From assembly GCF_000931935.2 (NCBI RefSeq), contig NZ_AZAC01000008.1:1-64000 (forward strand): DNA of 64,000 bases, in the 5' to 3' direction. Under the pieces are notes generated by a model. The model saw only the letters and a program-made list of their open reading frames with translations. It searched no databases and had not been told where the DNA came from. A program made the translations under genes and the position numbers. Shown piece by piece: positions 45,773-53,236 of the stretch (the first letter of the stretch is position 1; every line of letters begins with the position of its first letter). The DNA is from Dethiosulfatarculus sandiegensis (GTDB lineage: Bacteria > Desulfobacterota > Desulfarculia > Desulfarculales > Desulfarculaceae).

Positions 45773-46660
45773 CTACTGTACGATGACCTTGTAGCTCTTC
45801 TTGGCTCCGGCTTTGATCCTGCCGGTTTTTTGGGCGCCGCCGCTCTGGAATTTCACACCCTTTCCCAGCGTTACGGAAAAAGAGACAATGTCGTCTATTC
45901 GGCATTTGCAGCGCTTACCGCCTGAGTTTACGGCTATTATGGCTATCTGGTGTTGTCCCCTCGATAACCCCGAAACCTTGAAATGAGGCTTGTGCCCGGC
46001 CGGGGTGTTGCCCAGGTTGCGGCCATTCACAATAAGTCCAATGATGTCATCGGGGCATTGGTTGTCGTCCACCAGGTCCATGATCTGACCGCACCTGGCG
46101 GCCATCCTGCGGATAGTGCCGTTGATTGTCTCGTTCACTGAATGGGAGATAACAATATCGGCTATGCCCGCTCCTTGAGAAAGGTTACATAAGGGCCGCG
46201 GTTGAATTTTACAAAGGCGTGCAGGCTTGTGGTTGCCAAGCATGGGGTAGGGGATAATGCCCGGCCTGAGCCCCTGCATCAGATGCACCACCACCTTGTG
46301 CGGATTGGCATGGGTGTGTTGGTAAACCACCTTGTCGCTGTAAAGGGCTGCATAGGGTTTGCTGCTGGTTAAGGTGGCGGCCCACTAATAGAGCCTGGCC
46401 TGTAACCGGCCCAACCTGGCGATGCCTCTGCCGTGGTCACGGCTGGGCCGGTTAATAATGAATTTATAACTGTAACAGGCAGCGTCCGGTTTGATGATTT
46501 CCCGGGTGATCAACACTTCTTCTATGCTGAGCGGGCGGTCGTAAAGCGCCGAGGGTTCAGCGTATTTGACAGTGCGTCACGGTTTCGCAGCCTGAGCCCA
46601 ACAGGCAGCCGTCAAAAGCAGGATCGCCGGGCCCCGCAAAAAAAGCCTTCTTATTTTGCG
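45773..46660 (-). pseudogene. Decayed gene for an exported protein, two in-frame stops
   Basis: One continuous minus-strand frame reads: a basic stretch and hydrophobic segment like a signal peptide (LFLRGPAILLLTAACWAQA, about 46660-46586), then TGA at 46577-46579, about 63 sense codons with coding-like content (for example LSIEEVLITREIIKP), TAG at 46385-46387, and a further open part ending KAGAKKSYKVIVQ at 45773. No usable start codon or ribosome site is seen upstream of the signal-like segment. The open 3' part alone (45773-46330) could look like a 185-residue gene, but coding character continues across both stops. I call it a pseudogene; the original function is not recognised. Confidence 0.6.
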
Positions 46661-47102
46661 CTCGCTTTTATTGCAAGGATAGGAATGGTTAGCAAATAAT
46701 TGTTCGGGGTTCCGGCGGTTCGCAAACCCTGCCGATACTCATCATGAATCAGTCAATGCGCCTGCTTGGGCGCAGAAAAGTCTAGTATTACGAGGTTTTC
46801 TTGTAATATGTGCTACTTAATCGATTTAATAACTGGCTATAGATAAGTCCTGTAAAAACGGTATGAGCAGAGGGGTTGCACCATGCATGTTGCTGCTTTA
46901 TAAACGGTGCGGTTTTGTTAATCTTTTAAAATCGGGTGCTTAAGTTTTAGGAAGTTGGGTGGATAACAACCAACCCGCTTGAGCGGACAAAGGGAGCCCT
47001 TGAATCCGTTATGAGGTTTTTGTTGTTAAAAACCATATACCTGCCCCAGGTTAATGGGTTAAACTGGGGCTCAGCAATTAAGCGGCATTAGGGAGGGGTT
47101 GT
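46661..47102. other. Intergenic region
   Basis: About 440 AT-rich bases between the decayed gene and the YqhA-family gene. The promoter of the latter should be here; no specific element was recognised. Confidence 0.4.
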
Positions 47103-47606
47103 TTGGCTGACCAGTGCTCAAAAGAAAAGACCTTCATGGACAAATTGGCCATAGGCCTGTTCAGTTTGAGGCACGTGGCTGTGATAGCGGTTTTCTGCTC
47201 CATGATCGGCGCTGTCTTTCTGCTGGGCCTGGGTGTTTTAAAAACCTGGCTGATTGTGAATAGCTTTTTTGTCGATTTCAGCGTGTCCTTGGCGGCTGTG
47301 GAATTGATCAAAGTGGCGGACACCTTTTTAATCGGCCTGGCCTTGATGATCTTTGCCTTTGGCGTTTTTGATCTTTTCGTGTACAAGGTATCCGCCGTTG
47401 TCTGCCCGGCAAAACCGGACTGGCTCACCTTCAGAACCATAGACGACCTCAAGCAGGTGTTGGCCAAGATCATACTGGTGATTCTTTTGATCGCTTTTTT
47501 TGAGTTCGTACTGAAAACCTCTTCCAGCCTGGATGAAGCCTGGGAGCTATTGGCTATCCCAGTGGGCATGGTGCTCTTTGCCTGGGCCTTTAAATTGCTG
47601 AAGTGA
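47103..47606 (+). CDS. YqhA (UPF0114) family membrane protein
   Basis: A 167-residue inner-membrane protein with three or four helices, matching the uncharacterised YqhA/UPF0114 family: SLRHVAVIAVFCSMIGAVFL, LIKVADTFLIGLALMIFAFG and LAKIILVILLIAFFEFVLK. The start is TTG at 47103 behind a GGGAGGGG sequence; the ATG at 47136 is an alternative. Members are associated with no fixed function. A terminator follows the gene. Confidence 0.88.
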   Translation: MADQCSKEKTFMDKLAIGLFSLRHVAVIAVFCSMIGAVFLLGLGVLKTWLIVNSFFVDFSVSLAAVELIKVADTFLIGLALMIFAFGVFDLFVYKVSAVVCPAKPDWLTFRTIDDLKQVLAKIILVILLIAFFEFVLKTSSSLDEAWELLAIPVGMVLFAWAFKLLK

Positions 47607-47636
47607 AAGATGCGTCCGTAAATAAGCCTTAAAAAA

Positions 47637-47668
47637 CGCCCCGGCAAAATTTTTGCCGGGGCGTTTTT
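47637..47668 (+). terminator. Rho-independent terminator of the YqhA-family gene
   Basis: CGCCCCGGCAAAA/TTTTGCCGGGGCG forms a 13-bp stem followed by five T, 30 bases after the stop. Confidence 0.92.
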
Positions 47669-47735
47669 GCAGTTCATGTAACCTGGAACAAACAGGAATT
47701 TGATTATCGGCTCTCAGCTAATGCCGCCTGGTTGT

Positions 47736-49289
47736 CTAATTTTCTGACTCGCCGCCTCCACTTAGCAGGGCTTTGCATTCGTCCGAGAGAGGCTCGCCCC
47801 TGTCCTGGGCCTGACGGCATTTTTTCAGGAGCTCCAGTTTGATTTTCCACTGTTCTTCCTGAAACTGTTCTTTGCTGGTTTCCGCGGAAAGCTTGGCCTT
47901 TTGGGCTTTAACCCCCTGCTTGGCTGAATACAGCCCAACCCCCAGGTCGGTTGTGGTCTGAAGCAGCTTGACCATTTCTTCGGCAGAGGCGTTTTCTCCG
48001 TATTTGAATTGAGTGACGGTTCCGTCCCGGGCAAATTGAACCGCTATGTTGTTGTCCAAAAAAGGCGTGTTTTCAAGGGGCAGGTAGGCAACCTGGCCAA
48101 ATTGGGAAATGCCGGTGGCTTCTTCATGTATTATCTCATTGAAAAGAGCCGCCAGTTCTCCATCGTTATTCAGGCATTTGGTCCTGTTGCAAACCAGCAA
48201 AACACCCTTTACGGGAGTTCGGTAGGCCAGCCCGGTCGGGCTGCCGGTGTCTGTTTGGTTTATGGCACTTTCTACTTGGATTGGAGGTGTTGAGCTGGCA
48301 GGGTCTTTTTGCGGTTTTTTTGACTTGGGAGGCAGCAACACGGCTGTATCAGTGTCAAATATGCCCTTAAGGCTTTTTGCAATTTTAGAATTCTCTAGCG
48401 TATCTTTGTTTAACCATTTGTCCCGCGCATCCTGGCCTGAGAGAGATTTTGAGCGTTTTTCAACGTCAAACCCGGGAGAAAACTGATACACCTTGGCATG
48501 AGTCAACAAGGGGGTGATTTTGGCCAATATCTTTTGTTGGGTTCCCAGCTCTTCCGAGGCTTTTTTGATCTGTCCTTTTAGTAAGTCTATTTTAGCTTGA
48601 TCAGGTTTTTCTTTGGCTTTTTCTTTTAAAAGTTCTTCCTTAAGCCCCTCAATGGCTTTGTTCAGGTCTTTTATTGTTTGGGTAGTCTTTTTGTAAGCTT
48701 TTAAGGCATTCAGCGTTTGCCAATTGCATAATTGGATAGCATCCTTCGTGGAAAGCCTTTTTCCCTTTTGTATGCTGGGAATCTGCACCCCCATGAACGC
48801 CCCTGCTATCTTGGCCACGCTTTCGGCTATGCCGGTGGCGATTTCCTGGGTTTTGTCGTCCACTTGGGCATTGATGCTCTTCAAGGTCCCGTTGTCGTAA
48901 AGCTCAACCGAGATGCTGCTGGTTTTGCTTTCCGCCCCGAGTTTTGTGTAGTCAATTACATAGGCATTTTCCAAGTCTTGAAAATAGAGAGTTTTTACCG
49001 CTGCTGTTGTTTTATAGCCAATGTCGGGAACATACTTTTCATCGATTCGAACATACTGTCCGTCGTTTTTCAGACAGTCACATTTCTCAAGTTCATGGGT
49101 GATGACGATTTCATAATTGGTGTAAGGTAAATAATAGACTAATCCGGTAGCGTTTTTATGGTTCGGGGGAGTGATTGGGTCTACCTGTAAGTTGGTTGTG
49201 CAACCGAATAGGAGAAGTGAACCCAGGATAAGGCAAGCAATTGACCGGAAAATTCTTTTTTGCCCGCGGACTGGAATATAAAAATCCAT
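47736..49289 (-). CDS. Lipoprotein of unknown function with internal duplication
   Basis: A 517-residue exported lipoprotein: signal peptide with lipobox LLFGC (Cys about 30). Two similar units flank a charged coiled coil. The first (about 45-170) has TGLVYYLPYTNYEIVITHEL, CDCLKNDGQ and SVELYDNGTLKSI; the second (about 350-460) has TGLAYRTPVKGVLLV, TKCLNNDGE and AVQFARDGTVTQF. The coiled coil lies between them (about 195-270, rich in Lys/Glu/Leu), and a second helical stretch closes the protein. No family I know fits, and no function can be assigned. It has no same-strand partner, and I did not identify its promoter. Confidence 0.85.
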   Translation of the reverse strand: MDFYIPVRGQKRIFRSIACLILGSLLLFGCTTNLQVDPITPPNHKNATGLVYYLPYTNYEIVITHELEKCDCLKNDGQYVRIDEKYVPDIGYKTTAAVKTLYFQDLENAYVIDYTKLGAESKTSSISVELYDNGTLKSINAQVDDKTQEIATGIAESVAKIAGAFMGVQIPSIQKGKRLSTKDAIQLCNWQTLNALKAYKKTTQTIKDLNKAIEGLKEELLKEKAKEKPDQAKIDLLKGQIKKASEELGTQQKILAKITPLLTHAKVYQFSPGFDVEKRSKSLSGQDARDKWLNKDTLENSKIAKSLKGIFDTDTAVLLPPKSKKPQKDPASSTPPIQVESAINQTDTGSPTGLAYRTPVKGVLLVCNRTKCLNNDGELAALFNEIIHEEATGISQFGQVAYLPLENTPFLDNNIAVQFARDGTVTQFKYGENASAEEMVKLLQTTTDLGVGLYSAKQGVKAQKAKLSAETSKEQFQEEQWKIKLELLKKCRQAQDRGEPLSDECKALLSGGGESEN

Positions 49290-49570
49290 ATTCTCGCTCC
49301 TGAATTGGCAGGGCAGGGATTATTGTTTATTCTGGGAAACCGGTTTTTGGGATAAAAGTTATTATTAGTCAAAATCTGATCTGGATGAGTGGGCTTTGCT
49401 TTGTCTATAAATTGTATACTAATTTATTACCAAGATATTAAATAAAATTATAAGTTATCTGTAAATAAGGAAAGATTGTCCATATCAATTATTGTTTAAA
49501 ATCTTGAATTATTGTGACATTGCCATGGAACTGAAGAGTCTTTTCGTATAGTTTCTGTGGCCTATATAAA

Positions 49571-49606
49571 TGAGCCGGGGCATGATGCGAATCATGCCCC
49601 GGCTCA
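49571..49606 (-). terminator. Terminator of the TorD-molybdopterin fusion gene
   Basis: A perfect 16-bp stem, TGAGCCGGGGCATGAT with ATCATGCCCCGGCTCA (49571-49586, 49591-49606), is followed in minus direction by ATTTATATAG, a moderate U-tract. It lies about 32 bases after the stop. Confidence 0.8.
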
Positions 49607-49638
49607 TCTAAAATTTCAGTTTAAACTTTCCTTTGTTC

Positions 49639-52464
49639 TTAAGCCGCCTTTTCCAGCCTCACCTTGATGTATTTCAAAAGCGTGGTGCCGCCCATGTCGT
49701 CGGCTGTGTTGGGCTTTCCTATGGCCGGGCCGTTGACTCCCTTGAAATCTGGGAACTTGGGATCTCCTTCCAGTCCCCTATTGTGGCCAAAGCCTCCGGC
49801 TGCGCCGACCATGCCGTTCATGATGTCCCAGGTGGGGAATACCTCCATCTCCACACTCCCCCAGGGAGACTTGACTGTCACCACCTGGCCTTCTGTAATA
49901 CCCAGGTCATGGGCATCCATGTGGTTCACCCATAAGGGGTTTTTCGACACCGCCTTCATCAGGCGGTAGTTGTTGAAGGTTGATGAGTGTTCATGCTGAA
50001 AAGCACGGAAATTTACATAGATGAACGGGTAAACCGCATCCGGGGCCAGATCCGTGGGGGCGGGGTGATAATCCGGCAGGGGGTCCACTCCCTTTTCCTG
50101 GGCCACGGGATTCAGGAAGTTGTATTTACCGGTTTTGGTCTCCCCGGAAGAGCCGTAACCCTTGGGCGGATTCAGGCTGCCCCATTTGCGGTATTTGTAA
50201 TACTCTGCGTCGTCTGTGATCACAAAGCCGTTTTTCTTTAATTGCTCCAAGGTGAGCGGCATCCCCTTGAGCTGGTTGGCAAAGGCCTCCTCAATGTTTT
50301 TCCAGGGGAAATGCTTGCCCAGGCCCAGCCGTTTGGCCAGCTCCAGGGTGATCTCATACATGGGTTTTGAGTTGTATTGCGGCTTGACCACCTCGGCGTA
50401 ATAGCCCACAAAAGCATCGTACAGCCAGTCCGGCTTGACCTGACTCTGCTCAAGCCAGGTGGCGTCCGGTAGAACCACATCGCAGAGGCAGGCCGTGTTG
50501 CACATAAAGGCGTCTATGCAGACCTTGAACCGCATTTTTTCAATGGCCTTGATGGTGGCTTCCTCATTGCCCCAGGAGAGGACAGGATCGCCGTAATAGC
50601 AGACCATGCCTTTCAGCTTGCCCGATTCCACGTTTTGCAGCAAAAAGGCCGGAGCCCAACCTGCCCACATGCCGAAATTATTCAACTTCGGCGCTTTGCC
50701 CTTGGGCGGCTTTTCCTGGCCCTCGCCCCAGGCAGGGCTGAGTTTACGCTTAAAGGGCAGGGAAGGGCCGCCGGGCGCGTCAAAGGTGCCGCAGAGCCCG
50801 TTTAAGGCTTGCACCGCCGCCGTGGCATACATCCCGTTCGGCACCTGGGCCAGGCCGGTCCAGGAGATGGCTCCTTTGTGTTTGGCCTTGGCAAACTCAA
50901 GAGCTATGCGCTCTATGGTTTCCTTGGGCACTCCGCTCAGCTTTGCGGCCCAGGCAGGGTCGCGCACAACTCCGTCTTCCTCGCCCATTAGCCGTTTTTT
51001 GAACTCCTCAAAGCCGTGGGTCCATTCAGAGACAAAGTCATGGTCATAGAGATCGTTTTTGATTATCACCTGGCACATGGCCAGGGCCACGGCCGCATCG
51101 GTGGAGGGCTTGATCTGGACCCATTCCCTGGCCGCGGCGGCTGTTTCACAGCGTCTGGGATCAAAGACCACCAGCTTGGCCCCCCTTTGCAGGGCGGCCT
51201 TGAGCTCGGCTGTCTTGCGCTGACCATAGGAGGTGGCCAGTTCGTTCATGCCGAAATGAATAATATAGTCCGCTTCCTGGTAGTTAATCCAAGGGCGTTT
51301 GTCGTTTAGGTTGTGTTCATTGGACATGCGGTTGGCATTGTCGCACATGGGACGGTGGGTGGTCTTGGGGCAGCCCAGATGGTCGAAAAGCGCTTCGTGG
51401 ACCCAGTTGCACCAGTCGTTGCCCCGGAAATAGCCCAGCTCAGACCATTCCATGGACTTCATTCCCTTAATCACCCTGTCCAGGGCCTCGTCCCAGGTCG
51501 CCTTGACAAAACGCCCGTTTTCCTTGACCAAAGGTTCCTTGAGGCGGTAAGCGGAGTAAACATGCGCCGGGTTGGCCGCTCCCTTGGGGCAAAGGCGTCC
51601 GGCCCCCTTGGGGTCTCCTTGCAGGCCCGTGGTGCTTAAAAGCACTCCGTCCTTAACCTTGGCCGTCATTCCACATAGGGCCCCGCAGGAATAGCAATGG
51701 GTTGGAACAGCGCGCATGGGTTCAGGATCCACCACCCCCGGTTTCAGTAAAAAGGATTCGGTTTTAAGGGGCAGAAGGTCCAGGGCCTGGGCAAGGGCCT
51801 TCATATCCAGATGCGGCACCTGAGGCGCTACGTCCTCGGCCGGGAACATGGCGAGGTGGGCCACATAGAGCCAGGCCAGATTAAGGTCTGCCAGGGCCTT
51901 GTAAAAGCCTGATTTATCCGCGCTGGCCAAGGCTGCGCAGAACTCGGTGCGCCAGGCCACCCGGCTGCGACCGAAATCATACCTGTCCTGGCTGGCGTCC
52001 TTGTCACCGGCTGCGCTGCGTCGGTTAAGTTCAGCCAACAGGTCGAACTGCACTGCAATGTGGTCTTCAGGCTGGGGATAGGCAGGGTCTTTATGCAGTC
52101 CCGTTTTTCTAAGCATTTCCCTGGTTTCGAAAAGCGGCTCCTGGTGGGTCATGGGCTCGCGGTCCGCCCATACGGATTCATAAGGCGCAATGGGGTTGGG
52201 GCCTGCATTTAAAAAGATATCCGCATACTCGGCCCTCAGGATAAAGTGGGTTTCGGCGTCGGCCCGGTTTAAAAAATCGTAAAAACCCTTAAGCCCTCTG
52301 GCCATTGGCCGGTTTCGCACTTTTTCCGCGGCTTCTTTGAGGCTTTTTAAAAACTCTTTGCCCGTCAGAGCCTCATACATTTCCCGGCTTATCTCGTCGG
52401 CATACATGGTGGCGAAAAAACGGGCAATTACAAAACGGTCCTGATCTGTTTGATGTTGTGTCAT
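49639..52464 (-). CDS. Molybdopterin oxidoreductase with fused N-terminal TorD-type chaperone
   Basis: A 941-residue two-part protein. Residues about 1-225 match the TorD/DmsD maturation chaperone family: YADIFLNAGPNPIAPYESVW, ETREMLRKTGL and PEDHIAVQFDLLAEL. Residues about 250-941 are a complete DMSO-reductase-family subunit: [4Fe-4S] cysteines 257, 260, 264 and 292; a likely metal-ligand Cys (about 374) in HRPMCDNANRMS; DVVLPDATWLEQSQ; and the C-terminal molybdopterin domain. No Tat signal is present, so it is cytoplasmic. These chaperones are normally separate proteins, so the fusion implies cis-acting cofactor loading. GGAAGGA lies six bases before ATG 52464. It lies 18 bases after a receiver-like gene, on the same strand. 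The substrate is unknown; no ferredoxin or membrane partner is adjacent. Confidence 0.9.
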   Translation of the reverse strand: MTQHQTDQDRFVIARFFATMYADEISREMYEALTGKEFLKSLKEAAEKVRNRPMARGLKGFYDFLNRADAETHFILRAEYADIFLNAGPNPIAPYESVWADREPMTHQEPLFETREMLRKTGLHKDPAYPQPEDHIAVQFDLLAELNRRSAAGDKDASQDRYDFGRSRVAWRTEFCAALASADKSGFYKALADLNLAWLYVAHLAMFPAEDVAPQVPHLDMKALAQALDLLPLKTESFLLKPGVVDPEPMRAVPTHCYSCGALCGMTAKVKDGVLLSTTGLQGDPKGAGRLCPKGAANPAHVYSAYRLKEPLVKENGRFVKATWDEALDRVIKGMKSMEWSELGYFRGNDWCNWVHEALFDHLGCPKTTHRPMCDNANRMSNEHNLNDKRPWINYQEADYIIHFGMNELATSYGQRKTAELKAALQRGAKLVVFDPRRCETAAAAREWVQIKPSTDAAVALAMCQVIIKNDLYDHDFVSEWTHGFEEFKKRLMGEEDGVVRDPAWAAKLSGVPKETIERIALEFAKAKHKGAISWTGLAQVPNGMYATAAVQALNGLCGTFDAPGGPSLPFKRKLSPAWGEGQEKPPKGKAPKLNNFGMWAGWAPAFLLQNVESGKLKGMVCYYGDPVLSWGNEEATIKAIEKMRFKVCIDAFMCNTACLCDVVLPDATWLEQSQVKPDWLYDAFVGYYAEVVKPQYNSKPMYEITLELAKRLGLGKHFPWKNIEEAFANQLKGMPLTLEQLKKNGFVITDDAEYYKYRKWGSLNPPKGYGSSGETKTGKYNFLNPVAQEKGVDPLPDYHPAPTDLAPDAVYPFIYVNFRAFQHEHSSTFNNYRLMKAVSKNPLWVNHMDAHDLGITEGQVVTVKSPWGSVEMEVFPTWDIMNGMVGAAGGFGHNRGLEGDPKFPDFKGVNGPAIGKPNTADDMGGTTLLKYIKVRLEKAA

Positions 52465-52482
52465 GATCGTCCTTCCTTGCCC

Positions 52483-52854
52483 TTATAAGTTCAAGGCTAC
52501 TTTGGTGGTGGTTTTGCCCTTTAAAAGGGCCCTTTTCAGGCAACTGTCCATTTCCTTCATGATTATGGGCTTAAACAGAAAGGAACAGACCCTGTGCCTG
52601 ATGCCCTGTTTGACCTGTTCCAGGTCTGGATCGGAAGATAAAAGAACCACCTTGTAGTTGCTGGAGATTTCTCTCAGGTGCTTGATCAGGTCAACCCCTT
52701 CCGGAGCTGCCAGAATTGAGATGTCAACCTTGGTTTCTCTCGCAAAGTCAAGGGCCTCCCCCTGATCTGTGAAGCTGAAAACCTCATGACCCAACTCTTC
52801 CACCGTTTTCCAGCTGGCTTCCGGGTCGGGATCAAATGCAAGTATTTTGGCCAT
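52483..52854 (-). CDS. Receiver-like protein lacking the phospho-acceptor Asp
   Basis: A 123-residue protein with the response-regulator receiver fold: ILAFDPDPEASW (acidic pair), KVVLLSSD (Ser of the switch) and SFLFKPI (conserved Lys about 95). At the place of the phosphorylated Asp it has Ala (ISILAAPEG, about residue 49), so normal phosphotransfer should not occur. No output domain is present. It lies directly upstream of the TorD-Mo fusion gene (18-base gap), probably in one transcript. It may act as a scaffold or partner-binding protein. The RBS before ATG 52854 is weak. Confidence 0.8.
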   Translation of the reverse strand: MAKILAFDPDPEASWKTVEELGHEVFSFTDQGEALDFARETKVDISILAAPEGVDLIKHLREISSNYKVVLLSSDPDLEQVKQGIRHRVCSFLFKPIIMKEMDSCLKRALLKGKTTTKVALNL

Positions 52855-53236
52855 GGTTTTTCTCCATTTTGGGTCTGAAAAAGATGAGAATTCATTGGCA
52901 GGCGGCGAAAAGGCCTTTCCCGAGTGCTTTTCGCTGAATCCGGCTGAAAATGTCCTGTTGACCTGTCAATAATGACATATATAAACAGATAAACTGTTAA
53001 GTTATATAGATTGAAAAAACTCAAGCCTCTTTGTTTGGGTTAAGCATTTAATCCCTTAAAAATATTGTAATAATAAAAGGTTACGTAGTTTTGAAAACGC
53101 GGAAAGAACAATCAAGGGAGAATATGGAGAAGACAACGTGAGGTGGTGCGGGAACGGCCTTTTTACCTACCAATAATTATATTTTAACAATAATAACCCA
53201 AAAAATGGTGGGAGGGTTACATTTTAAAAATATTTT
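52855..53236. other. AT-rich intergenic region
   Basis: About 380 bases between the PAS sensor gene and the receiver-like gene. There is no remnant of an ATPase (HATPase_c) domain that would indicate a frameshifted end of the sensor gene. Promoter signals could lie here but none is clear. Confidence 0.5.

Noticed and set aside
46577-46579. Selenocysteine reading of the TGA
   Set aside because: No clear SECIS-like hairpin follows it, the residue sits just after a signal peptide in an otherwise decayed frame, and a second stop (TAG) follows; decay is the simpler explanation.
46790-46806. 16-base repeat TTACGAGGTTTTCTTG also present near 41869
   Set aside because: One exact 16-base match between distant points is near chance expectation for a 64-kb window, and the flanks are unrelated.
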